Assembly: GCA_013205585.1 (NCBI GenBank) | Contig: JABMML010000148.1 | Coordinates: 1 to 5,184 of the forward strand | Source of the DNA: Chitinophagaceae bacterium | GTDB lineage: Bacteria; Bacteroidota; Bacteroidia; Chitinophagales; Chitinophagaceae | Direction: 5' to 3' | Length of the DNA: 5,184 nt | Shown here: in pieces, positions 1-5,184 of the stretch | How positions within the stretch are numbered: position 1 is the first letter of the stretch | Layout of the letters: each line of letters opens with the position of its first letter | Position numbers and translations under genes: made by a program | Notes under the pieces: model-generated | What the model was told of the DNA's origin: nothing | Database searches by the model: none | The model's input: the letters and a program-made list of their open reading frames with translations, nothing else

Positions 1-109
1 CTTGAAAGCTAAATAAGCTAAACCTGTATTCATAGAATCCGAAGAAACCTAAAAAAGGCAGTAGCAAGCCCATAAGAACTCCTATAATATAATTATCTTT
101 TCGCATCAT
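1..109 (-). CDS. Small membrane protein, N-terminus only (cut by window edge)
   Basis: An open minus-strand frame starts with two adjacent ATG codons (109-107 and 106-104) and runs off the left edge after 36 codons. It begins MMRKDNYIIGVLMGLLLPFL and continues with an aromatic stretch, GFFGFYEYRFSLF. A short basic N-terminus followed by a hydrophobic run (about residues 8-25) suggests an inner-membrane segment or uncleaved signal anchor. The start lies 22 nt after the surE stop on the same strand, so it is probably the next gene of a surE operon. From memory, Bacteroidota often have a small membrane protein and then lpxB after surE; lpxB itself is outside the window. I do not recognise a specific family. 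The frame could be spurious because only 36 codons are visible, but the hydrophobic pattern and tight spacing favour a real gene. Confidence 0.6.
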   Translation of the reverse strand, partial: MMRKDNYIIGVLMGLLLPFLGFFGFYEYRFSLFSFQ

Positions 110-131
110 ATTAAAACAAATTCAATTGAAA

Positions 132-917
132 TTACCATTTCCATTTTTTAGAAAGCTTTTCCTTAATGACATGATTGGTCAAATCAAATTGAACAGGTAC
201 CACACTCACATAATTATTTTTTAAAGCCCAAACATCGGTATCTTTTGATTTATCAAAATTCACAAACTCGCCCGTTAGCCAATAGTATTTTTTTCCATGT
301 GGGTCGGTTCTTTCAATAAACTTCTCATCATATTTAGCATAAGACTGCTTGCAAATCTTAATTCCTTTTATTAAACTAGTAGCCACTTTAGGAATATTTA
401 CATTTAAACATAAATGCTTATCCAAGTTTTTATCGGCTAGTAATTGCTTTACGATAATACGCGCATAATGTTTTGCTGCGGTAAAATCGGCGTCAAGACT
501 TAAATCTAAAAGACTAAAGCCAATACTTGGAATACTTTCAATAGAGGCTTCCAAAGCTGCTGACATAGTGCCGGAGTAAATCACATTAATAGAGTGGTTA
601 GCGCCATGATTAATACCACTTAAGCAAATAGTGGGTTTATGATGTAATACTTTATCTACTGCTAATTTTACGCAATCAACAGGCGTACCACTGCAAGTAT
701 AGGCTTCCACTCCGTCAACTATATGTGCTTTTTGTAATCTTAAGTGATGACCCAATGTGATAGCATGACCCATACCGCTCTGAGGTTTATCTGGGGCTAC
801 TACTATAATTTTACCAAGGTCCTTTACTGCTTCAACAAGCGCCTTAATGCCAGGGGCGCTAATACTATCATCGTTCGTAATTAATATAACGGGTTTCTCT
901 GTTTTACTCTTTGCCAT
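132..917 (-). CDS. surE: 5'/3'-nucleotidase SurE (survival protein)
   Basis: SurE is a cytoplasmic, metal-dependent phosphatase that removes phosphate from nucleoside 5'- and 3'-monophosphates; some members also act on short polyphosphates. The 261-residue product has the family landmarks in order: ILITNDD with the metal-binding pair D16/D17, APDKPQSG with metal ligand S47, CSGTPVDCVKLAV (75-87), LSGINHGAN with N103, and YSGTMSAALEA (114-124). The four metal ligands fall at a constant offset of 8 from D8, D9, S39 and N95 of the Thermotoga enzyme. The length is normal. The first ATG of the frame (950) would add 11 residues, MLQDPLLVTCS. I chose the ATG at 917 because MAKSKTEKPVILITNDD places the first strand where SurE proteins usually begin. 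One small oddity is NDDS where most SurE proteins have NDDG. It is divergent from the XRE/S24 gene and probably leads an operon with the small membrane protein. Confidence 0.95.
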   Translation of the reverse strand: MAKSKTEKPVILITNDDSISAPGIKALVEAVKDLGKIIVVAPDKPQSGMGHAITLGHHLRLQKAHIVDGVEAYTCSGTPVDCVKLAVDKVLHHKPTICLSGINHGANHSINVIYSGTMSAALEASIESIPSIGFSLLDLSLDADFTAAKHYARIIVKQLLADKNLDKHLCLNVNIPKVATSLIKGIKICKQSYAKYDEKFIERTDPHGKKYYWLTGEFVNFDKSKDTDVWALKNNYVSVVPVQFDLTNHVIKEKLSKKWKW

Positions 918-919
918 AC

Positions 920-946
920 TGCAAGTTACCAACAACGGGTCTTGCA
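920..946 (-). promoter_or_regulatory. Possible small hairpin just before the surE start
   Basis: TGCAAG (920-925) and CTTGCA (941-946) are exact reverse complements. After a 2-nt bulge the stem can extend by ACC/GGT (928-930 with 938-940), leaving a 7-nt loop. On the surE transcript this would end 2 nt before the ATG and so could cover the ribosome landing site. It is short and could be chance. Confidence 0.25.
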
Positions 947-1035
947 ACAAAATAAGTTACCGCTTGGAGAAAGAGGGTGGCCCAAAGTTGAAAGGCTGAA
1001 CTTATTATTATCGGATATGGGTTTATTTTAAAAAT

Positions 1036-1050
1036 TACTAAAAATAAGTA
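1036..1050. promoter_or_regulatory. Weak inverted repeat, candidate operator 1 of the XRE/S24 gene
   Basis: TACTAAAAATAAGTA has TACT and AGTA as reverse-complement arms with a 7-nt centre, at 1037-1050 within one base at its left edge. It shares the ACTAAAAATA string with the stronger repeat at 1067-1083 but lacks its full TTAGTA arm. Alone it would not be convincing; it is listed because it is the first of three related ACTAAAA motifs before the regulator. Confidence 0.3.
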
Positions 1051-1066
1051 TGAAATAATTTGGTAA

Positions 1067-1083
1067 TACTAAAAATATTAGTA
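1067..1083. promoter_or_regulatory. Perfect inverted repeat TACTAA-N5-TTAGTA, candidate operator 2
   Basis: TACTAAAAATATTAGTA has exact 6-base arms around a 5-base centre. The 17-bp size and dyad symmetry fit the operators bound by dimers of XRE-type repressors. It lies 22 nt upstream of the start codon of an XRE/S24 protein and repeats, in shorter form, at 1090-1104. Binding is inferred; only the symmetry and repetition are seen. Confidence 0.5.
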
Positions 1084-1089
1084 AATTGC

Positions 1090-1104
1090 ACTAAAATAAT
1101 TAGT
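1090..1104. promoter_or_regulatory. Perfect inverted repeat ACTAA-N5-TTAGT, candidate operator 3
   Basis: ACTAAAATAATTAGT has exact 5-base arms around a 5-base centre, the same spacing and arm sequence as the repeat at 1067-1083. It ends 1 nt before the ATG at 1106. A protein bound here would overlap the start of the gene, as expected for negative autoregulation. Confidence 0.45.
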
Positions 1105-1105
1105 T

Positions 1106-1924
1106 ATGTCATACGCAGGAAAGAATTTAAAATACATCAGAAAGCAGCGCGAATGGACACAAGAAGAAATGGCCAATCAGCTTCAAATTAAGCGTTCTTT
1201 AGTAGGCGCCTATGAAGAAGAGCGCGCAGAACCAAGGCTCGAGGTAATGGAGTCTATTTGTGCTCTATTCTCTATTAATTTGGAGCAGTTCCTATTCCAA
1301 GACTTATCCCTAACGGGGTCTATGGATGGGGATGGAGAAGGCAGTTCAGGAAATAGTTCCAAGAATAATTATCTAGAGCGCAGACGCTCCCTTAAATCGG
1401 ATAAATCAAAGTCATTAGCACCCATTGTTCCCTTTGTACCTGTTAAGGCAGCAGCGGGTTATTTGGCAGGCTACGCCGACCCTGAATTCCTAGACGAGTT
1501 GAATACTTTCACTTTACCTATGTTGGCACCAGGCGACTACCGCGCTTTTGAAATTATAGGAGATAGTATGTTACCCACCCCAAGTGGTAGTGTAATTGTG
1601 GGTGAGAAGGTAGCCAGCTTTAAAGAAGTAAAAAATAGCAATACTTACATAGTTGTATCCAATTCAGATGGGGTAGTTTATAAGCGTATTATTACCAACG
1701 ATGATAGGTCAAAAGAAGGAAATGGAGATAGGCTTACTTTATTGAGCGACAATCCTTTATACGAGCCATATCAAGTAAATACAACTGATATTGTAGAGAT
1801 ATGGAAAGCAGTCTATATCATACATAAAGCAGGGGCTCAGCCTATGTGGAATGTAGATCAATTAGCGGGTGTAGTCAATAACTTGCAAGATCAAATAACA
1901 AGCTTAAAGAATAAGTTGAATTAG
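1106..1924 (+). CDS. XRE-family transcriptional regulator with LexA/CI-type S24 peptidase domain
   Basis: The 272-residue protein is a DNA-binding regulator built like phage CI or LexA. Residues about 6-62 form an XRE helix-turn-helix (WTQEEMANQLQIKRSLVGAYEEER). Residues about 68-100 are a Ser/Gly/charged linker. Residues about 105-240 are an S24 peptidase fold. The self-cleavage parts are present: an Ala-Gly bond in KAAAGYL (A117-G118), the nucleophile S154 in GDSM, and the general base K193 in VYKRI. Spacings of 37 and 39 residues are close to those of E. coli LexA (A84, S119, K156). The tail (about 250-272) has heptad-spaced L253, V257, L260, I264, L267 and L271, suggesting a short coiled coil for oligomer formation. 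The DNA-binding half is XRE-type, not the winged helix of LexA, so calling it lexA would be wrong. The gene is divergent from surE, has inverted repeats before its start, and converges on guaA. Target genes and inducing signal are unknown. Confidence 0.93.
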   Translation: MSYAGKNLKYIRKQREWTQEEMANQLQIKRSLVGAYEEERAEPRLEVMESICALFSINLEQFLFQDLSLTGSMDGDGEGSSGNSSKNNYLERRRSLKSDKSKSLAPIVPFVPVKAAAGYLAGYADPEFLDELNTFTLPMLAPGDYRAFEIIGDSMLPTPSGSVIVGEKVASFKEVKNSNTYIVVSNSDGVVYKRIITNDDRSKEGNGDRLTLLSDNPLYEPYQVNTTDIVEIWKAVYIIHKAGAQPMWNVDQLAGVVNNLQDQITSLKNKLN

Positions 1925-1930
1925 AATAAT

Positions 1931-3466
1931 TTATTCCCATTCAATAGTAGCAGGGGGTTTAGAGCTTATATCGTAAACAACTCTATTTTTACCTCTCACT
2001 TCATTGATAATGGCATTACTTACATGGGCTAAAAACTCATAAGGTAGGTGGGCCCAGTCGGCGGTCATGCCATCAACTGAGGTAACAGCTCTTAAGGCAA
2101 TCGTAAATTCATAGGTTCTTTCGTCACCCATTACCCCCACACTTTTTACGGGTAGTAAAACGGTACCGGCCTGCCATACTTTTGAGTATAAATCAAACTC
2201 TTTTAAGGCATTCATATATACATGATCGGCTGCTTGTAATAAGGCCACTTTTTCTCTAGTAATATCTCCCAATATTCTAATGGCCAGTCCTGGTCCTGGA
2301 AAAGGATGTCTATTAATTAAGTTAGCAGGTATGCCTAATTCAAGGCCTACTTTTCTAACCTCATCTTTGAATAAATACCTAAGGGGTTCTACTAATTTAA
2401 GATGCATGGTGTCGGGTAAACCGCCCACATTATGGTGCGATTTAATGGTTTGAGAAGGTCCGTGTACACTTACACTCTCAATCACATCTGGATAAATTGT
2501 TCCTTGACCTAAAAATTTGGCTTCCAATACTTTAGAAGCTTCTATTTGAAATATATCTATAAATAGTTTTCCTATAATTTTACGCTTCTCTTCAGGCTCA
2601 GACTTACCTGCAAGGGCATCGTAGAACATATCCTTAGCATCAATGCCTTTTACATTTAATCCTAGGGTCTTGTATATGTCTAAAACGTCTTGAAATTCAT
2701 TTTTACGTAGTACACCGTTGTCCACAAATATGCCATGTAATCGGTTCCCAATGGCTCTATGAATTAGGGTAGCGGCTACTGTGCTATCCACCCCTCCGCT
2801 TAAGGCCATAATAACATGACTATCTCCAATCTGTGCCTTCAGTTTATCTATCGTTTCTTGGACAAAGGAAGAAGGGGTCCAATTTTGCTGACAGCCACAA
2901 ATACCTACCAAAAAGTTTTCAATCATCTTCTTACCCTCAGTAGAATGATATACTTCTGGGTGAAATTGAAATCCGTGAAGGCTATGGCCATTATCCTGTT
3001 TTTTTCTAAAGGCAGCTACAGGAATACTCTCTGTATCGGCTAAGAGTTCAAAATTTGCGGGCAGTTGGGTAATGGAATCGCTGTGGCTCATCCAGACCTG
3101 ACTATTATTGGGAATTGCTTTGAATATAATGTCTTCTTTTTGGATGCGTAATTGTGCGCGTCCGTATTCTCTTTTATTTGATTTTTCCACCTTGCCCCCA
3201 AAGTTTTTGGCACTTAATTGTGCTCCATAACAAACGGTTAAAACAGGCAGTTTGGCGAGGATGGCTTCTATATCAACATTGGGTGCATCTGCTTCGTTAA
3301 CACTGGCAGGAGAGCCACTTAAAATGACACCTTTTAGCGTACTATCAAATTCAATGGTAGTATTAAAGGGCTTGATCTCGCAATACACATTGGCTTCTCT
3401 TACAGCACGTGCTATAAGCTGTGTATACTGGCTTCCGAAGTCTAGGATGAGGATTTTTTCAGTCAT
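1931..3466 (-). CDS. guaA: GMP synthase (glutamine-hydrolysing)
   Basis: GuaA makes GMP from XMP, ATP and glutamine, the last step of de novo guanine nucleotide synthesis in the cytoplasm. The 511-residue protein has all three parts. Residues 1-190 are the class I glutamine amidotransferase, with nucleophile C79 in TVCYGAQ and the H169/E171 pair in [13 protein letters not shown]. Residues about 200-390 are the ATP pyrophosphatase, with the P-loop SGGVDS at 223-228. The rest is the dimerisation and XMP-binding domain, with [15 protein letters not shown] (386-400), [14 protein letters not shown] (465-478) and the typical C-terminal end KPPATIEWE. The length is standard. I chose the ATG at 3466 ([13 protein letters not shown]). 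An ATG at 3481 would add MYLRH, is less typical, and directly abuts the T-run of the rpsT terminator. Its stop is 6 nt from the stop of the convergent XRE/S24 gene, and I see no intrinsic terminator after guaA. Confidence 0.98.
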   Translation of the reverse strand: MTEKILILDFGSQYTQLIARAVREANVYCEIKPFNTTIEFDSTLKGVILSGSPASVNEADAPNVDIEAILAKLPVLTVCYGAQLSAKNFGGKVEKSNKREYGRAQLRIQKEDIIFKAIPNNSQVWMSHSDSITQLPANFELLADTESIPVAAFRKKQDNGHSLHGFQFHPEVYHSTEGKKMIENFLVGICGCQQNWTPSSFVQETIDKLKAQIGDSHVIMALSGGVDSTVAATLIHRAIGNRLHGIFVDNGVLRKNEFQDVLDIYKTLGLNVKGIDAKDMFYDALAGKSEPEEKRKIIGKLFIDIFQIEASKVLEAKFLGQGTIYPDVIESVSVHGPSQTIKSHHNVGGLPDTMHLKLVEPLRYLFKDEVRKVGLELGIPANLINRHPFPGPGLAIRILGDITREKVALLQAADHVYMNALKEFDLYSKVWQAGTVLLPVKSVGVMGDERTYEFTIALRAVTSVDGMTADWAHLPYEFLAHVSNAIINEVRGKNRVVYDISSKPPATIEWE

Positions 3467-3481
3467 GTGGCGAAGATACAT

Positions 3482-3516
3482 AAAAAAAATCCCGCTCAGA
3501 ATGCTCGGAGCGGGAT
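3482..3516 (-). terminator. Strong intrinsic terminator after rpsT, in the guaA leader
   Basis: Read on the minus strand, ATCCCGCTC (3516-3508 reversed pairing to 3497-3489) forms a perfect 9-bp GC-rich stem with a 10-nt loop, followed by seven to eight T residues (to 3482). This is a textbook Rho-independent terminator for transcription coming from rpsT. On the plus strand the hairpin is not followed by a T-run, so it works in one direction. It ends about 15 nt before the chosen guaA ATG, so it lies within or immediately before the guaA leader and could also influence guaA expression. Confidence 0.88.
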
Positions 3517-3520
3517 GGGT

Positions 3521-3549
3521 ATAATAGCTTTATAACTTAGTTAAGTTAA
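3521..3549 (-). promoter_or_regulatory. Possible guaA promoter (sigma70-like boxes)
   Basis: On the minus strand TTAACT (3549-3544) and TATTAT (3526-3521) are separated by exactly 17 nt, resembling generic -35/-10 boxes. Initiation would then fall around 3514, at the first base of the terminator stem, and the guaA mRNA would start with that hairpin. Against this, Bacteroidota housekeeping promoters normally use TTTG-N19-TAnnTTTG, and no such element is visible between rpsT and guaA. Given the AT-rich sequence this may be chance. Confidence 0.25.
3533..3548. repeat. Perfect palindrome between rpsT and guaA
   Basis: TAACTTAGTTAAGTTA consists of exact 7-base arms TAACTTA and TAAGTTA around a 2-base centre. 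It lies 17 nt after the rpsT stop and upstream of the terminator. Only A-T rich arms are involved, so an RNA hairpin would be weak. A protein-binding site or an mRNA 3'-end structure are both possible. Confidence 0.5.
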
Positions 3550-3565
3550 TGTCTAGTTTATTTAT

Positions 3566-3841
3566 TTAAGCTTTTGCTTTAGTAGCAGTTTCTTTTGAAG
3601 CAGTATGCTTCGCTAATTTGCTTTTTAAATTAGCCGCTTTGTTCTTATGGATAATGCCACGCTTGGCTAATTTATCAATTTGAGACATGATATTAGGTAA
3701 CTTCTCGTCGTATACTTTTTGATCATCTACGATCTTTAATTCACGAATAGCGTTACGGGTAGTTTTACCATAATAACGGTTTCTATCGCGACGTTTAGTT
3801 GCTTGTCTAATATCTTTTTTGGTAGCCGAATGATTTGCCAT
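3566..3841 (-). CDS. rpsT: 30S ribosomal protein bS20
   Basis: bS20 is a primary 16S rRNA-binding protein of the small subunit, made of long helices. The 91-residue product is strongly basic. It shows the family pattern MANHSATKKDIRQATKRRDRN at the N-terminus and IDKLAKRGIIHKNKAANLKSKLAKH (55-79) near the C-terminus. Family members are about 84-90 residues; the slight extra length is a Lys/Ala/Thr-rich tail (80-91) that is likely flexible. The ATG at 3841 is the standard start, since MANH- or MANHKSA-like openings are typical. It is divergent from the methyltransferase gene, has a good Bacteroidota promoter upstream, and ends before a strong terminator, so it is probably transcribed mainly as a single gene. 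Confidence 0.97.
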   Translation of the reverse strand: MANHSATKKDIRQATKRRDRNRYYGKTTRNAIRELKIVDDQKVYDEKLPNIMSQIDKLAKRGIIHKNKAANLKSKLAKHTASKETATKAKA

Positions 3842-3866
3842 GTACTAATATTAATTTTCAGGAGGG

Positions 3867-3897
3867 CAAAGGTAAGGTACTTAAGCAAATAATTAAA
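3867..3897 (-). promoter_or_regulatory. Bacteroidota-type promoter of rpsT
   Basis: TACCTTTG on the minus strand (3874-3867) matches the Bacteroidota -7 consensus TAnnTTTG perfectly. Exactly 19 nt upstream is TTTA (3897-3894), three of four bases of the -33 TTTG. Initiation would fall near 3862-3864, giving a leader of roughly 20-25 nt before the rpsT ATG. Position and match fit a strong ribosomal protein promoter. Confidence 0.7.
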
Positions 3898-3941
3898 ATT
3901 AAAATCGAAAAAAAAGTTAATTGTACATAAATAATTGATTA

Positions 3942-3967
3942 TCAGTATATTATATATATTTTACTGA
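3942..3967. repeat. Inverted repeat TCAGTA-N14-TACTGA in the rpsT/methyltransferase gap
   Basis: TCAGTA (3942-3947) and TACTGA (3962-3967) are exact reverse complements around a 14-nt centre made only of A and T. It lies in the divergent gap just upstream of the candidate methyltransferase promoter. It could be a weak hairpin or an operator, or chance in AT-rich sequence. Confidence 0.35.
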
Positions 3968-3985
3968 CTAGGGCATTCCCCTTCA

Positions 3986-3993
3986 TTCCTTTG
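3986..3993 (+). promoter_or_regulatory. Candidate -7 element for the methyltransferase gene
   Basis: TTCCTTTG matches TAnnTTTG at five of six fixed positions, and it gives a leader of about 30 nt to the TTG start. The sequence 19 nt upstream (ACTG) is a poor -33 box, so the call is tentative. No better match is visible in the gap on this strand. Confidence 0.3.
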
Positions 3994-4031
3994 TTCTTTT
4001 AAGGCTGTATTTAGCGCATTTAAACGGATAT

Positions 4032-5078
4032 TTGCAGCACCCAAAAACAACCCGCACTCATTTGGAAATTACAATTGATAAATACCACCACTCACATCAG
4101 AACGTAGCAGATAAATTAGTGAGAGAATACGAGGGGCCCACCCCTTTTGCCTTGTATTTAAAAACATATTTCGCTGCCAATAAAAAACACGGCAGCAAAG
4201 ATCGTAAAAGCATTAGCGCTATTTGTTACGAATATTTTAGAAAATTAAGTGTCGCCTTTCCTTTGCAAAATTTTATTTCTTCAGCTATTGATATTCCAAA
4301 ATTTACCGCCTCTCATTTACAACAACCTTTATTATTTATTCGGGCAAGGCCTGGTAAAAAAGAACTCGTAAAAGCAAGTTTAGAAAAAGCGGGACTATTT
4401 TTTGAATCCATTGGAGATATGGCATTCGCATTACCTAATACAAGTTCGCTTCAAAATATTATTTTACTGAACAAAGAAGCGGTCATTCAAGATATTAATT
4501 CGCAAGCGTTAGCCTCTTTATTAAAACTAATTCCTATTTCAGAAAAGCCGCTGGTGGTTTGGGATGCTTGTGCAGCGAGTGGAGGAAAATCTATTTTAAT
4601 AAAAGATACCATGCCCTCTGTGCAATTGCATGTATCTGATATTAGAGAGAATATTTTATTTAATTGTGAAAAGCGTTTAAAAGAAGCAGGTATTCAACCC
4701 GCCTCTTTGCAATTAGTAGATATTACTTTGCCCTTTGCCATTAAAAAACAATTCGACTTTATTTTTGCCGACTTGCCTTGTTCAGGATCGGGTACTTGGG
4801 GTAGAACGCCTGAAAATTTATTAGGCTATAAAGAAGCGCAACTAATTACAATGACCGAATTGCAAGAAAATATTTTGCATCATTTAATGCCTGCCATAAA
4901 AGTAGGAGGCTACCTATTAGCAGCTACTTGCTCGGTATATAAAAATGAAAACGAAGACCAAATAGAAAAATTAGTAGCTAGCGGTAAATTTAAATTAATA
5001 GCGAGGCAGTACTTTATGGGCTATGATAAGCACGCCGATACACTGTTTGGTGCCTTGCTGCAAAAAACTTCAAATTAA
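4032..5078 (+). CDS. RsmB/NOL1/NOP2/sun-type RNA (cytosine-C5) methyltransferase
   Basis: This SAM-dependent enzyme probably makes 5-methylcytosine in rRNA or tRNA; the exact target cannot be read from the sequence. Residues about 15-75 look like the NusB-like RNA-binding region (GSKDRKSISAICYEYFR). The Rossmann catalytic domain follows: motif I WDACAASGGKS (177-187), D203 in VSDIRE, D230, motif IV ADLPCSGSG with C250, and motif VI ATCSVYKNENE with C300. In this family the TCS cysteine attacks the base and the PCS cysteine helps release it, so both catalytic residues are present. At 348 residues it is shorter than the roughly 390-residue relatives I recall; the shortfall seems to lie near residues 70-80. 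No ATG is available near the N-terminus. The TTG at 4032 is the best start seen, although the frame is open back to 3972 and TTG at 4062 is an alternative. It is divergent from rpsT, and the C-terminus is complete. Confidence 0.88.
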   Translation: MQHPKTTRTHLEITIDKYHHSHQNVADKLVREYEGPTPFALYLKTYFAANKKHGSKDRKSISAICYEYFRKLSVAFPLQNFISSAIDIPKFTASHLQQPLLFIRARPGKKELVKASLEKAGLFFESIGDMAFALPNTSSLQNIILLNKEAVIQDINSQALASLLKLIPISEKPLVVWDACAASGGKSILIKDTMPSVQLHVSDIRENILFNCEKRLKEAGIQPASLQLVDITLPFAIKKQFDFIFADLPCSGSGTWGRTPENLLGYKEAQLITMTELQENILHHLMPAIKVGGYLLAATCSVYKNENEDQIEKLVASGKFKLIARQYFMGYDKHADTLFGALLQKTSN

Positions 5079-5110
5079 AATAGACGTATAGAATAGAAGT
5101 ATAAAATAGT
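5079..5110. repeat. Short tandem repeat after the methyltransferase gene
   Basis: AATAGACGTATAG (5079-5091) is followed directly by AATAGAAGTATAA (5092-5104), 11 of 13 positions identical, and then by the start of a third copy, AATAGT. It begins immediately after the stop codon. No terminator hairpin with a T-run is seen here or in the rest of the right end (to 5184), and I can support no gene in that tail. Confidence 0.6.
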
Positions 5111-5184
5111 TGTTGACTATCGCTTCTTCTGTGTTTATTATGACTTCGAAAGACTTGGAAATAATTGGCCACTTTGAATAATGC

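Larger units (their letters stand above)
918..1105. promoter_or_regulatory. Divergent intergenic region between surE and the XRE/S24 regulator
   Basis: This 188-nt gap must hold both divergent promoters. The half next to the regulator (about 1020-1105) is extremely AT-rich and carries the inverted repeats listed separately. I see no perfect Bacteroidota -7 element (TAnnTTTG) on either strand. The nearest matches have one mismatch each: TAATTTGG at 1056-1063 (plus) for the regulator, and TTATTTTG at 955-948 or CAACTTTG at 990-983 (minus) for surE. None has a good -33 TTTG at about 19 nt, so the promoter positions remain guesses. Confidence 0.45.

Noticed and set aside
1106..1924. Prophage or mobile-element origin of the CI/LexA-like regulator
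   Set aside because: No integrase, phage genes or attachment repeats are nearby; it sits tightly among housekeeping genes and similar XRE/S24 proteins are common chromosomal regulators in Bacteroidota.
1880..1930. Terminator between the convergent XRE/S24 gene and guaA
   Set aside because: CTTGCAAG and weak AACTT/AAGTT pairings occur near the XRE/S24 stop, but there is no GC-rich stem with a T-run on either strand.
2816..3043. A 75-codon open frame on the plus strand
   Set aside because: It lies wholly inside guaA, antisense to well-conserved coding sequence, and its translation shows no recognisable domain.
3252..3524. A 90-codon open frame on the plus strand
   Set aside because: It is antisense to the guaA N-terminus and the rpsT terminator; no family features and no promoter or ribosome site are apparent.
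4027..4034. GATATTTG as a -7 promoter element for the methyltransferase
   Set aside because: It overlaps the TTG start codon at 4032, so transcription would begin inside the coding sequence; it would only make sense with the later TTG at 4062.
5140..5181. Short ATG-started frame (13 codons) at the right end
   Set aside because: Too short, with no supporting signal; expected by chance.
5079..5184. Open minus-strand frames entering from the right edge
   Set aside because: Two or three frames are partly open over about 45-110 nt, none with recognisable protein sequence, so none can be preferred as the end of a gene.

Overview
The window looks like chromosomal housekeeping DNA from a low-GC member of the Bacteroidota, most likely Chitinophagales/Chitinophagaceae. 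This rests on AT-rich DNA, little Shine-Dalgarno sequence before the genes, a perfect Bacteroidota-type -7 promoter element (TACCTTTG) before rpsT, and protein sequences that read like Chitinophagaceae homologues. These are a SurE, a Bacteroidota-type XRE/S24 regulator, and a methyltransferase with the CAASGGKS form of motif I. The taxonomic call is from memory of these families and was not searched.

Layout, left to right. At the left edge is the start of a small membrane protein on the minus strand (109 to the edge). It lies 22 nt downstream of surE (minus, 132-917) and is probably in the same operon. A 188-nt divergent intergenic region follows, carrying a cluster of inverted repeats next to an XRE-HTH/S24-peptidase regulator (plus, 1106-1924). 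The regulator converges on guaA (GMP synthase, minus, 1931-3466) with only 6 nt between the stop codons. Upstream of guaA on the same strand is rpsT (ribosomal protein bS20, minus, 3566-3841). A strong intrinsic terminator sits between them, ending about 15 nt before the guaA start codon. A 190-nt divergent region then leads to an RsmB/NOL1/NOP2/sun-type RNA cytosine methyltransferase (plus, 4032-5078) that appears to start with TTG. The last 106 nt hold a short tandem repeat and no supportable gene.

How the genes relate. Three genes serve information and nucleotide metabolism: guaA makes GMP, rpsT makes a 30S subunit protein, and the methyltransferase probably modifies rRNA or tRNA. SurE is a nucleotidase. 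The regulator looks self-regulated and may be inactivated by LexA-like self-cleavage; nothing here shows that it controls its neighbours. No gene-free stretch exceeds 300 nt. I see no phage, insertion sequence, CRISPR, tRNA or rRNA, and no clear new multi-gene system. The points most worth checking are regulatory: the operator cluster before the XRE/S24 gene and the arrangement of terminator, palindrome and start codon between rpsT and guaA.
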